This document shows positions 25,763-33,566 of a stretch of DNA of 64,000 nt, piece after piece. Origin of the DNA: Flavobacterium sp. LC2016-12 (GTDB taxonomy: Bacteria; Bacteroidota; Bacteroidia; Flavobacteriales; Flavobacteriaceae); assembly GCF_015351595.1 (NCBI RefSeq), contig NZ_JADKPT010000015.1, forward strand, positions 48,480 through 112,479, in the 5' to 3' direction. The position numbers and the translations under genes are program-made. Positions within the stretch are counted from its first letter, which is position 1. Each line of letters opens with the position of its first letter. The notes beneath the pieces were generated by a model. The model did not search any database. It worked only from the letters and a program-made list of their open reading frames with translations, and was not told the DNA's origin.

Positions 25763-26104
25763 ATGAGCGCAAGAGAAGAATTGATCGCAAAGTATGCTGC
25801 TGATCTTAAAGAAAAATGTGGAGTTACGCCAAATATGGATTTGTTAACGAAAGTTACAATTGGCTGCGGGCCTTCTATTTATAATGCAGATTCGTCAACA
25901 GTAGCGGGATCTCAACGATCTGAATTGCATACTGTAAAGAAAAATTTTCTAATTAAGAAATTAGGTTTGACGGATAGTCCGGCATTAGATGAAGGAATTA
26001 ACGCTATTTTAGAGAAATACGGTAAATCGAACAAAAATAAATACAGAGTTGTTGTATATTATTTGTTGACGTTGCACTTTAAAAAAGAGAGTGTTTATAA
26101 TTAA
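25763..26104 (+). CDS. DUF2853 family protein
   Basis: The 113-residue soluble protein (AREELIAKYAADLKEKCG ... KNKYRVVVYYLLTLHF) matches DUF2853, a small mostly helical family of unknown function. It has its own candidate promoter and is followed by a terminator, so it is probably a separate transcript inside the menaquinone region. Cys occur at residues 19 and 34 only. Confidence 0.85.
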   Translation: MSAREELIAKYAADLKEKCGVTPNMDLLTKVTIGCGPSIYNADSSTVAGSQRSELHTVKKNFLIKKLGLTDSPALDEGINAILEKYGKSNKNKYRVVVYYLLTLHFKKESVYN

Positions 26105-26125
26105 ACTTAAATGTCGATCTGATAT

Positions 26126-26152
26126 AAAAAGCACTATTTATATGGTGCTTTT
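26126..26152 (+). terminator. Terminator of the DUF2853 gene
   Basis: The arms AAAAGCAC and GTGCTTTT enclose a 10-nt loop and end in a T-rich tract, 22 bp after the stop. Confidence 0.65.
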
Positions 26153-26219
26153 GCTTTTTAATTATTTAGAGAGTTTAAAATAAAGAGGAATTTTACTCTC
26201 TAATGTCAAACATTTTTCT

Positions 26220-26248
26220 TTGAACCATTTTCAAACTTCGTACATTTG
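26220..26248 (+). promoter_or_regulatory. Promoter of the S1-domain protein gene
   Basis: TTG at 26220-26222, an 18-bp spacer and TACATTTG at 26241-26248 match the Bacteroidota consensus well. Transcription would start near 26255, at the beginning of an octamer repeat. Confidence 0.65.
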
Positions 26249-26252
26249 CAGC

Positions 26253-26284
26253 TTAGAAACTTAGTTGCTTAGCAACTCAGAACC
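26253..26284 (+). repeat. Octamer tandem array, TTAGnnnC x4
   Basis: TTAGAAAC, TTAGTTGC, TTAGCAAC and TCAGAACC follow each other with an exact 8-bp period. The middle forms the hairpin AGTTGC-TTA-GCAACT. The array fills nearly the whole predicted 5' leader. Confidence 0.7.
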
Positions 26285-26292
26285 TCATTATA

Positions 26293-27150
26293 ATGATTGA
26301 AATAGGAAAATACAATACACTTACCATATTACGTGATACCAAAGTTGGTTTATTTTTAGGAAATCCTGAAAAAGATCCTGAAGGAATTCACGATATATTA
26401 TTACCCAATAAATACGTTCCAAACGAATTTGAAATAGGCGAAGAGCTTATAGTTTTTGTTTATTTAGACCACGAACAACGTCCGGTTGCTACTACATTAG
26501 AGCCTTATATTTTATTAAATGAATTTGCCTTATTGAGGGTAAATTACACCAATCAGGTTGGTGCTTTTATGGATTGGGGAATGGAGAAAGATATTCTGGT
26601 TCCGTTTAAAGAACAAGCGCGTCCAATGGAAAAAGGAAAGCGTTACCTGGTTTATCTTTATATGGATGAAAAAACCAATCGTTTGGTAGCTTCAAGTAAA
26701 TTAAATCAATTTTTGTCCAACGATCAGCTTACTGTTGAAAAAGGAGAAGAAGTTGATTTGATTGTTTCTCATATTACTGAATTGGGAATCAATGTAATTA
26801 TCAATGAAAGACATAAAGGTTTGTTATATAAAGATGAAGTTTATGATGACGCCATCAGAACTGGAGACAGAATGATCGGTTTTATTAAAAATATTCGTCC
26901 TGATAATAAAATTGACGTAGCTTTACAGGTACAAGGTTATCAAAGTATTGAACCAAATGCAGAGAAAATTTTAGATGAATTGCGCGCCAATCGTGGTTTT
27001 TTGAGACTAAATGATGCTTCACACCCAGAGGACATTAAAACAGTTTTAAAAATGAGTAAAAAGACCTTCAAAAAAGCAATTGGAGCTTTATATAAAGATA
27101 AACTTATTGAGATAAAAGAAGACGGAATCTATCTTGTCAAAGAAAACTAG
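26293..27150 (+). CDS. CvfB-like S1-domain RNA-binding protein
   Basis: The 285-residue protein has the CvfB layout: three S1-type OB domains (about 1-65, 70-135 with VNYTNQVGAFMDWGMEKDIL, and 145-215 with GINVIINERHKGLLY) and a winged-helix C-terminus (MSKKTFKKAIGALYKDKLI). CvfB binds RNA and affects virulence gene expression in Staphylococcus; the role here is unknown. The predicted leader carries an octamer repeat, and a perfect terminator follows the gene. Confidence 0.88.
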   Translation: MIEIGKYNTLTILRDTKVGLFLGNPEKDPEGIHDILLPNKYVPNEFEIGEELIVFVYLDHEQRPVATTLEPYILLNEFALLRVNYTNQVGAFMDWGMEKDILVPFKEQARPMEKGKRYLVYLYMDEKTNRLVASSKLNQFLSNDQLTVEKGEEVDLIVSHITELGINVIINERHKGLLYKDEVYDDAIRTGDRMIGFIKNIRPDNKIDVALQVQGYQSIEPNAEKILDELRANRGFLRLNDASHPEDIKTVLKMSKKTFKKAIGALYKDKLIEIKEDGIYLVKEN

Positions 27151-27180
27151 AATTTATTCTGAAAGAATTTTTTATAACAA

Positions 27181-27218
27181 GAAAGGCTGCTCATTACAAG
27201 CAGCCTTTCTCTTTTTAT
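27181..27218 (+). terminator. Terminator of the S1-domain protein gene
   Basis: A perfect 11-bp stem (GAAAGGCTGCT and AGCAGCCTTTC) with a 7-nt loop is followed by TCTCTTTTT. Confidence 0.85.
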
Positions 27219-27869
27219 TCAGTTTTAAAAAAAATTGTAATTAAAAAAAAACAGAAATAAAATTATTCGAATCCATTAAAAGAATAACAACTTTATGAAT
27301 TTTAGGAGTTACCTTTCATCTGGTATGTCTTTAAACAATCAGTACGTTCATCTTAAAAGCAAAAAATAAATTTCACGGCTAATCCATTTGGTTGATAAAA
27401 TAACTTATAGAATGTTTTGGTTAGCATTTTCCTCTTTTCGTAATCAATTTTATACTAATTACTTAAACAATTCTAGCATTTAACCTTAGGTGTTACTATC
27501 TCCTTCTTGAAGTTTTAACAAACGCATAAATCATTTGCTCATTAGTCAAAGGTTTACTAATAAAAACCGTAAAAAAATGAGCGACAAAATTTTTAATTTT
27601 TCTCAAAAAAAGTCATTTTTTAGGTTAATAATTCAGTGAAAGAAAATCAATCATAATTCAGTGAAATAAAATGTATCTCATTGATTTCTAGGGTGTAAAA
27701 TTACTCAATTATTTTTGAAATCCAATGTTAAATATTGTTATTTTTTGTAAGTAAATACTATTTACCACGATCTGGTGATAATTTAGCGCAGACTTAAGCC
27801 GATTTGAGTAGGTAAAAATGTAAAAATGCTTTATTTTTACACTATAATTATTAAAATAAACAAATAGAA
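27219..27869. other. Long non-coding gap upstream of menB
   Basis: This 650-bp stretch has no convincing gene. It contains a 25-bp tandem duplication at 27628-27677 and a minus-strand frame of 38 codons without a start (27498-27612). The end of that frame, FISKPLTNEQ, recalls the Lys-Pro end of a response-regulator receiver domain, so a decayed gene is possible. Base composition is more AT-rich than the neighbouring genes. Part of it must hold the menB promoter. Confidence 0.4.
27628..27677. repeat. 25-bp tandem duplication
   Basis: Two adjacent 25-bp copies, each beginning ATAATTCAGTGAAA, match at 22 of 25 positions. They lie about 190 bp upstream of menB. Confidence 0.75.
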
Positions 27870-28703
27870 ATGGATTGGATTACTGCCAAAGAATTTGAAG
27901 ATATCACCTATAAAAAATGTAATGGAGTTGCAAGAATAGCGTTTAACAGACCTAATGTTCGAAATGCTTTCCGTCCAAAAACAACTTCAGAATTATACCA
28001 GGCTTTTTACGATGCACAAGAAGATACTTCGATAGGGGTAGTGTTACTTTCTGCTGAAGGACCATCAACAAAAGATGGTGTTTATTCTTTTTGCAGCGGT
28101 GGCGATCAAAATGCCCGTGGACACCAGGGTTATGTAGGTGAAGATGGACAACATCGTTTAAATATTCTTGAAGTGCAGCGTTTAATTCGTTTTATGCCAA
28201 AAGTGGTTATTGCGGTTGTTCCGGGTTGGGCAGTTGGTGGCGGACACAGTTTGCACGTGGTTTGCGATATGACTTTGGCTAGTAAAGAACATGCCATTTT
28301 CAAACAAACAGATGCTGATGTTACCAGTTTTGACGGTGGTTACGGATCAGCTTATTTAGCGAAAATGGTGGGGCAGAAAAAAGCACGTGAGATTTTCTTT
28401 TTAGGAAGAAATTATTCAGCTCAGGAAGCAATGGATATGGGAATGGTAAATGCTGTTATTCCACATGAGGAATTGGAAACAACTGCTTACGAATGGGCCC
28501 AGGAAATTCTTCAAAAATCGCCAACATCTATAAAAATGCTAAAATTCGCGATGAACCTTACAGACGATGGAATGGTAGGACAGCAGGTTTTTGCCGGAGA
28601 AGCAACTCGTTTAGCTTATATGACAGAAGAAGCAAAAGAAGGAAGAAATGCTTTCTTAGAAAAAAGAAAACCGAATTTTGGAGAAAATAAATGGTTACCA
28701 TAA
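27870..28703 (+). CDS. menB: MenB, 1,4-dihydroxy-2-naphthoyl-CoA synthase
   Basis: MenB closes the second ring of the naphthoquinone by condensing o-succinylbenzoyl-CoA. The 277-residue crotonase-fold protein has RIAFNRPNVRNAFRP near residue 22, the oxyanion and active-site stretch FCSGGDQNARG at about 74, VVPGWAVGGGHSLHVVCDM at about 115-133, TDADVTSFDGGYG at about 148, and the C-terminal NAFLEKRKPNF, all typical of MenB. Only the 107-bp repeat element separates it from menA. Confidence 0.97.
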   Translation: MDWITAKEFEDITYKKCNGVARIAFNRPNVRNAFRPKTTSELYQAFYDAQEDTSIGVVLLSAEGPSTKDGVYSFCSGGDQNARGHQGYVGEDGQHRLNILEVQRLIRFMPKVVIAVVPGWAVGGGHSLHVVCDMTLASKEHAIFKQTDADVTSFDGGYGSAYLAKMVGQKKAREIFFLGRNYSAQEAMDMGMVNAVIPHEELETTAYEWAQEILQKSPTSIKMLKFAMNLTDDGMVGQQVFAGEATRLAYMTEEAKEGRNAFLEKRKPNFGENKWLP

Positions 28704-28704
28704 T

Positions 28705-28803
28705 AATTTTAGATTTTTGATTGCAGATTTTAGATTTATCTTAAAATCTGCGATTTAAATTCAGAAATAACAATCTAAAATCTTAACTCTAAAATCTAAA
28801 ATT
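28705..28803. repeat. Inverted heptamer-repeat element filling the menB-menA gap
   Basis: The left arm is built of heptamers (AGATTTT, TGATTGC, AGATTTT, AGATTTA from 28711). The right arm is their inverse (AATCTAA, AATCTTA, ACTCTAA, AATCTAA from 28772). The outer 13 bp (28705-28717 and 28791-28803) are perfectly complementary, and the arms pair over about 33 bp with several mismatches. Between them sits a perfect 10-bp hairpin, GCAGATTTTA with its complement (28723-28751). The element starts 2 bp after menB and ends 7 bp before menA. Confidence 0.8.
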
Positions 28804-28810
28804 AAAATAA

Positions 28811-29773
28811 ATGAAACATTGGATTGAAGCCGCCAGACTGCGCACATTGCCTTTATCAGTTTCCGGAATTATAGTAGGAAGTATATACGCCTTATCAAAC
28901 CCAACAGCGACCATTAATACACCAACTGAAGTTTTCAGCTGGAAAATTTTTGGTTTTGCACTTTTAACTACACTTGGTTTACAGGTTTTATCCAATTTTG
29001 CAAATGATTATGGTGATGGTGTAAAAGGTACCGATAACGCTGATCGAGTTGGACCACAACGTGCTATTCAGAGTGGAGTGATTACGCCTCAGGCTATGAA
29101 AAAAGCCATAATAATTACTTCAGTACTGACTTTACTATCTGCTATTGTATTGATTTATTTTGCTTTTGGAGAAAGTAATTTTGGTTATTCGATCTTCTTC
29201 TTATTGTTGGGAATCGCTGCAATTGTATCAGCAATTCGTTATACAGTAGGAAATTCAGCTTACGGGTATAAAGGTTTTGGAGATCTTTTTGTTTTTATCT
29301 TTTTCGGATTAGTAAGTACTTTAGGGGTTAACTTTTTATATTCAAAAGAAGTAGATCCGCTTTTAATTTTACCTGCAATTTCTATCGGATTATTGAGTGT
29401 TGGGGTTTTAAATCTGAACAATATGCGTGATGAAGAATCAGACAAAAAATCAGGCAAAAATACTATTGTAGTCCAAATGGGAGGTGCAAAAGCTAAAATT
29501 TATCATTTTTCGTTAATCATTACAGCAATGATTTTGGTAATAATTTTTGCCATTTTAAGCGATTATCGATTTGATCAATATTTATTTTTATTGGCTTATA
29601 TTCCTTTAACTAAACATTTAATTACAGTTTCTAAAAACCAAAATCCTAAGCTTTTAGATCCGGAATTAAAAAAATTGGCATTAAGTACATTTTTGCTTTC
29701 TTTATTGTTAACAGTGTGTATGATTTCATTGATTTCAGACATTTTTGTTAATCTTTTCATGGGCGGAAGATAA
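28811..29773 (+). CDS. menA: MenA, 1,4-dihydroxy-2-naphthoate polyprenyltransferase
   Basis: MenA attaches the polyprenyl tail to dihydroxynaphthoate with loss of CO2, giving demethylmenaquinone. The 320-residue membrane protein has the UbiA-family Asp motifs NDYGDGVKGTD at 65-75 and NMRDEESDKKSGK at about 205-217, and about eight to nine helices. It starts MKHWIEAARLRTLPLSVSGI, which is characteristic of MenA. It lies between menB and the UPF0173 gene, 30 bp from the latter. Confidence 0.96.
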   Translation: MKHWIEAARLRTLPLSVSGIIVGSIYALSNPTATINTPTEVFSWKIFGFALLTTLGLQVLSNFANDYGDGVKGTDNADRVGPQRAIQSGVITPQAMKKAIIITSVLTLLSAIVLIYFAFGESNFGYSIFFLLLGIAAIVSAIRYTVGNSAYGYKGFGDLFVFIFFGLVSTLGVNFLYSKEVDPLLILPAISIGLLSVGVLNLNNMRDEESDKKSGKNTIVVQMGGAKAKIYHFSLIITAMILVIIFAILSDYRFDQYLFLLAYIPLTKHLITVSKNQNPKLLDPELKKLALSTFLLSLLLTVCMISLISDIFVNLFMGGR

Positions 29774-29803
29774 AATCAAGGTTCAACTCTAAATTTTATA
29801 AAA

Positions 29804-30481
29804 ATGAAAATTACATTCTACGGACACGCTTCTCTAGGTATCGAAGTTGGAGGAAAACATATTATTGTTGATCCTTTTATTACCGGAAATCCTCAGGCTG
29901 CGTCAATTGATATAAATACATTAAAAGCAGATTATATTTTGCTTACACATGCACATGGTGATCACGTTTTAGACGTCGATAATATTGCAAATCGTACAAA
30001 CGCTGTAATTGTTTCTAATGCAGAAATAACAAGCTATTATGCCAAACTAGGCCACAACGCACACCCAATGAATCATGGCGGAAGCTGGAAATTCGATTTT
30101 GGAAAAGTAAAATATGTAAACGCAATTCACTCAAGTTCTTTCCCTGACGGAAGTTATGGAGGAAACCCGGGTGGTTTTGTAATTGAAAGCGAGCATAAAA
30201 ACATTTACATTGCCGGAGATACTGCGCTTACAATGGATATGAAACTGATTCCGATGCGAACTAAACTTGATTTAGCAATTCTTCCAATCGGAAATAATTT
30301 CACCATGGATGTTGAAGATGCTATTATCGCTTCTGATTTTCTTGAATGCGATAAAATCTTAGGGTATCATTTTGATACTTTCGGCTACATCGAAATCAAT
30401 CACGAAGAATCAATCCGTAAATTTTTCGATAAAGGAAAAGATTTAATGCTTTTGGAAATTGGAGAATCAATTGAATTATAG
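29804..30481 (+). CDS. UPF0173-type metal-dependent hydrolase
   Basis: The 225-residue protein is a compact metallo-beta-lactamase fold enzyme with the zinc motif H49-x-H51-x-D53-H54 (THAHGDH). Further metal ligands are likely in NAIHSSSFPDGSYGG and IAGDTALTMDMKLI, and the last His lies in GYHFDTF. This matches UPF0173 (YtkL-like) proteins, whose substrate is unknown. It follows menA by 30 bp and is probably cotranscribed. Confidence 0.9.
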   Translation: MKITFYGHASLGIEVGGKHIIVDPFITGNPQAASIDINTLKADYILLTHAHGDHVLDVDNIANRTNAVIVSNAEITSYYAKLGHNAHPMNHGGSWKFDFGKVKYVNAIHSSSFPDGSYGGNPGGFVIESEHKNIYIAGDTALTMDMKLIPMRTKLDLAILPIGNNFTMDVEDAIIASDFLECDKILGYHFDTFGYIEINHEESIRKFFDKGKDLMLLEIGESIEL

Positions 30482-30518
30482 GTAATTGTCATTCTGAACG
30501 GAGTCGAAGAATAAGGAG

Positions 30519-30590
30519 CTAATCCCGCTATCCGCTATATCTTTTGTGGTGAACCCCACCACAAAAGGATATCGTTTCTATCGGGGCTAG
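30519..30590. repeat. Imperfect palindromic repeat, copy 1
   Basis: The element runs from CTAATCCCG to CGGGGCTAG. A perfect 11-bp inner stem (CTTTTGTGGTG with its complement) has a 5-nt loop, and the outer arms pair with bulges. Its outer arms are shared in inverted orientation with 41020-41085. A GTCATTCTGAACGGAGTCGA block lies just upstream. Confidence 0.75.
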
Positions 30591-30718
30591 GACAATCATT
30601 TTCAAAAGAAAAAGATGTTGTAGATCATTGAATAAACGAAATAAATGCTATCAGAATAATATTAAATTTAAAATTTCTTCATCTACTTACTTTATCAATC
30701 CTAAAACAAGTTGTTATA

Positions 30719-32170
30719 ATGAATTTAAAAAAATTAGCATTTACTCTTTTAATTGTAATATCTTATAATACCTATGCACAAAAATGTTCCTGTGAAGATA
30801 ATTTTAATTGGTTAAAGAAAAATTTCGAAGAAAATGATGCCGGTTTTCAATATGTAATTGATCAGAAAGGATTGATCGAATATCAAAATCATAGTGCTCT
30901 TTTTGCTAAAAAAATCAAAAAAATAAACGACCTTAAAGAATGCAGAACCATCCTTTTGGACTGGCTTCATTTTTTCAGGCCTGCCCATTTATCATTAGAA
31001 ATAAATCAGGATTACGTAAATAAGACAGCTTCACAAACTAAAACTGAACCTGCTAAAAACTGGGAGAGACTTCAAATAACGGAGGAAGAATTAAAAAGCA
31101 GAACATCAAAAAATACTCAACCAACATTTGAAGGAATTTGGTATTCACCTCCTTATACAATTGGTGTTGCAAAAGTAAATGATGAATTTATTGGTTATGT
31201 TTTAGACGTAAAAGGAACTAAGTGGTCGCAATATCAGGTAAAATTTAAGATAAAGCAAAATTTAGATCAAACATACAGTGCTGTGTATTTTATGGGAGAT
31301 TTTTCATCTCAAAAATTTAGCAATGTTCAGCTTATTGGAAGCAACTTTTTAAAAATTGGATTTATTTCGCTAAAAAGAGTTTTCCCAAATAATTTTAAAG
31401 AGGATTCAGATATTACAAATTATTTAGAATCCTTAACAGCTCAACAGCCTTTTATTAAAGAAATATCACGTAAAAGTGTTTTGTTAAGAATTCCTTCATT
31501 CAATTATTCTAATAAGAAAGTTGTTGACAGTATACTTGTTGCCAATAATAAACTGATTCTTTCCAAAGAAAACTTAATAATTGATTTAAGAAATAACGGT
31601 GGCGGATCAGATGCCACTTTTCAAAAAATAATTCCTTATTTATATACAAATCCAATTAGAACTGTTGGTGTTGAGTTCTTGTCTACTGTTCAGAACAATA
31701 AAAGAATGGAAGATTTTATGGCAGATCCAGATTGGTCAGCTGAAGAAAAGGACTGGGCAAAAAAGGGATTAGAAAAATTAAATAGTAATTTGGGTAAATT
31801 CGTAAACCTGGAAGAAAAAGCTGTTGATGAACATCGGTTAGATTCCATTTCCGTTTATCCAAAAAATGTAGCGATCATTGTTAATGAAAATAATGGAAGT
31901 ACAACTGAACAATTTTTATTGACTGCAAAGCAAAGCAAAAAAGTAAAGCTTTTTGGTACTACAACTGAAGGTGTTCTGGATATTTCGAATATGTATTTTA
32001 TTGATTTTCCGTGTAAGGATTTAAAGCTTGGATACTCACTTTCAAAAAGTTTAAGAATTCCAGGCATGCAAATTGATGGAAAAGGAATTCAGCCTGATTA
32101 TTATATTGATAAATCAATCCCTGATCAGGAGTGGCTGAAATTTACAGAAAACATATTAAACGTAAACTAG
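30719..32170 (+). CDS. Secreted S41-family peptidase
   Basis: The 483-residue protein has a signal peptide (MNLKKLAFTLLIVISYNTYA). The S41 core is in the C-terminal half: a tail-specific-protease pattern with NNGGGSD at about 289 and the catalytic segment NENNGSTTEQFLL, where Ser stands three residues before Glu as in Tsp/CtpA. GTTTEGVLDISN and the C-terminal GIQPDYYID follow. No PDZ domain is evident. It lies 21 bp upstream of a TPR gene with a nearly identical signal peptide. Confidence 0.85.
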   Translation: MNLKKLAFTLLIVISYNTYAQKCSCEDNFNWLKKNFEENDAGFQYVIDQKGLIEYQNHSALFAKKIKKINDLKECRTILLDWLHFFRPAHLSLEINQDYVNKTASQTKTEPAKNWERLQITEEELKSRTSKNTQPTFEGIWYSPPYTIGVAKVNDEFIGYVLDVKGTKWSQYQVKFKIKQNLDQTYSAVYFMGDFSSQKFSNVQLIGSNFLKIGFISLKRVFPNNFKEDSDITNYLESLTAQQPFIKEISRKSVLLRIPSFNYSNKKVVDSILVANNKLILSKENLIIDLRNNGGGSDATFQKIIPYLYTNPIRTVGVEFLSTVQNNKRMEDFMADPDWSAEEKDWAKKGLEKLNSNLGKFVNLEEKAVDEHRLDSISVYPKNVAIIVNENNGSTTEQFLLTAKQSKKVKLFGTTTEGVLDISNMYFIDFPCKDLKLGYSLSKSLRIPGMQIDGKGIQPDYYIDKSIPDQEWLKFTENILNVN

Positions 32171-32194
32171 TTAATTGTACTAAAAATTGCGATG

Positions 32195-33397
32195 ATGAAT
32201 TTAAAAAAAATTGCCCTTTTTCTTTTAATTACAGTTTCATACAACACTTTTGCTCAAAAAGATGGTTATTGGGACAAGGAACGCGCCACTACTAAAGAAA
32301 TTATCGTTTCTGCCCGTGACCGAATTACTTTAAAAACAGAAGATCTTCCTGTAGGAACCACAGAAATCGTGTACCGAATTACACTTTTAGACGAAAACCA
32401 GCAAATGGCAAACAGTCTGGTTTCTGTATTGAAAGCGATTCCAGATCCAACCGGAATTAGTCAGGGTTCTGCCGGAGCTGTTTTTTTAATGTCAAAGATT
32501 TCCGGTGATGACAATTGCACTTATGCACTTTTTACTTCAGAGGAAAATGCAAAAAAATATATCGATGACGGAAAAACGGACAAATCTTGCTACGCACAAG
32601 TAAACGAAGTAAGCAAGGATGCAAAACGCTTATCATTAGACAAATCTTCTTGTTTAGGACAAGATATCAGTACAATTTGGTTTGGTTTCCACAGTAAAAA
32701 CTGGCTTTTGAACCAAAAAATTGTTTTGGAAGTTGTGCCCTGGGTTGACACCAAATTAAACCGTGGTTGGAATCAGGATAACAAAAACGAAATTATCAGC
32801 TTATGCAAAACATCAACAATGGCACAAAAAATGGCCAATTCTGATGATTTTTGTGTTTGTATTTTAGATAAAATTATAAAGCAATATCGTTATACAGAAT
32901 TTCAAAAACTATTGCCAATCGAAAAAAATAAAGTCTATAAAGATTTTGGAAATGCTTGTTACAAGGATGCCGATATCTCTAAAAACGTTTATAACGATTT
33001 AAGAACTCAGGCCTCGACTTTAATCAAGCTTCAAAAATACAACGAAGCAATTCAGAAACTAAATACCATTATTAACGACGGAAAAGCAACGGCGATTGAT
33101 TATGGTTCTATTGGCTACTGCTATATTTTGACTAAACAATATGCAAAAGCAATTAAATTCCTTAAAGAAGGTGAAAAATTAGATGATACTGAATTGTTAG
33201 TAAAACTAAATTTAGCCCACGTTTATTTGGTTAGTGATGATTACAGTGAAGCAAAAGTAATCTACAAAAAATACCAAACACAAAACGTAACAGACAGTTT
33301 AAGCTGGAAAGACAAAACAAAAAAGGACTTTGAACTTTTTCAAAAAGCCGGATTACCATCAAAAGACTTCGAAAAAGTATTGAAGCTCTATAATTAA
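32195..33397 (+). CDS. Secreted tetratricopeptide-repeat protein
   Basis: The 400-residue protein begins with a signal peptide (MNLKKIALFLLITVSYNTFA) very like that of the S41 gene upstream; the second of two adjacent ATGs is chosen to match it. The middle, to about 250, is a unique beta-rich region (RDRITLKTEDLPVGTTEIVY) with a Cys pair (CVCIL). The end has at least two TPR units (KLQKYNEAIQKLNTII and TKQYAKAIKFLKEGEKL). A role as partner of the S41 protease is inferred from position only. Confidence 0.8.
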   Translation: MNLKKIALFLLITVSYNTFAQKDGYWDKERATTKEIIVSARDRITLKTEDLPVGTTEIVYRITLLDENQQMANSLVSVLKAIPDPTGISQGSAGAVFLMSKISGDDNCTYALFTSEENAKKYIDDGKTDKSCYAQVNEVSKDAKRLSLDKSSCLGQDISTIWFGFHSKNWLLNQKIVLEVVPWVDTKLNRGWNQDNKNEIISLCKTSTMAQKMANSDDFCVCILDKIIKQYRYTEFQKLLPIEKNKVYKDFGNACYKDADISKNVYNDLRTQASTLIKLQKYNEAIQKLNTIINDGKATAIDYGSIGYCYILTKQYAKAIKFLKEGEKLDDTELLVKLNLAHVYLVSDDYSEAKVIYKKYQTQNVTDSLSWKDKTKKDFELFQKAGLPSKDFEKVLKLYN

Positions 33398-33401
33398 AAT
33401 G

Positions 33402-33555
33402 TTTTCACCATATAAGTGATATAAGTTCATTTAAATGTAGTATGGTGAGCGCTGCAGAACATAAAAAGTTTATTTTGGTTTTCTTATATTCCTTTTAAGT
33501 TTTAATTTTTATAAAGTCAAACTTAAATTTTCTTATATCACTTATATGGTGAAAA
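33402..33555. repeat. 154-bp element with perfect 24-bp terminal inverted repeats
   Basis: The ends 33402-33425 (beginning TTTTCACCATATAAGTG) and 33532-33555 are exact complements over 24 bp and pair further inward with mismatches. TATGGTGA, complementary to the left end, also occurs at 33441, so a second shorter hairpin can form. The element fills nearly the whole gap between the TPR gene and menC and ends 11 bp before the menC ATG. It resembles a MITE or an RNA switch-like palindrome. No clear target-site duplication is seen. Confidence 0.75.
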
Positions 33556-33566
33556 AAAATTAAATA

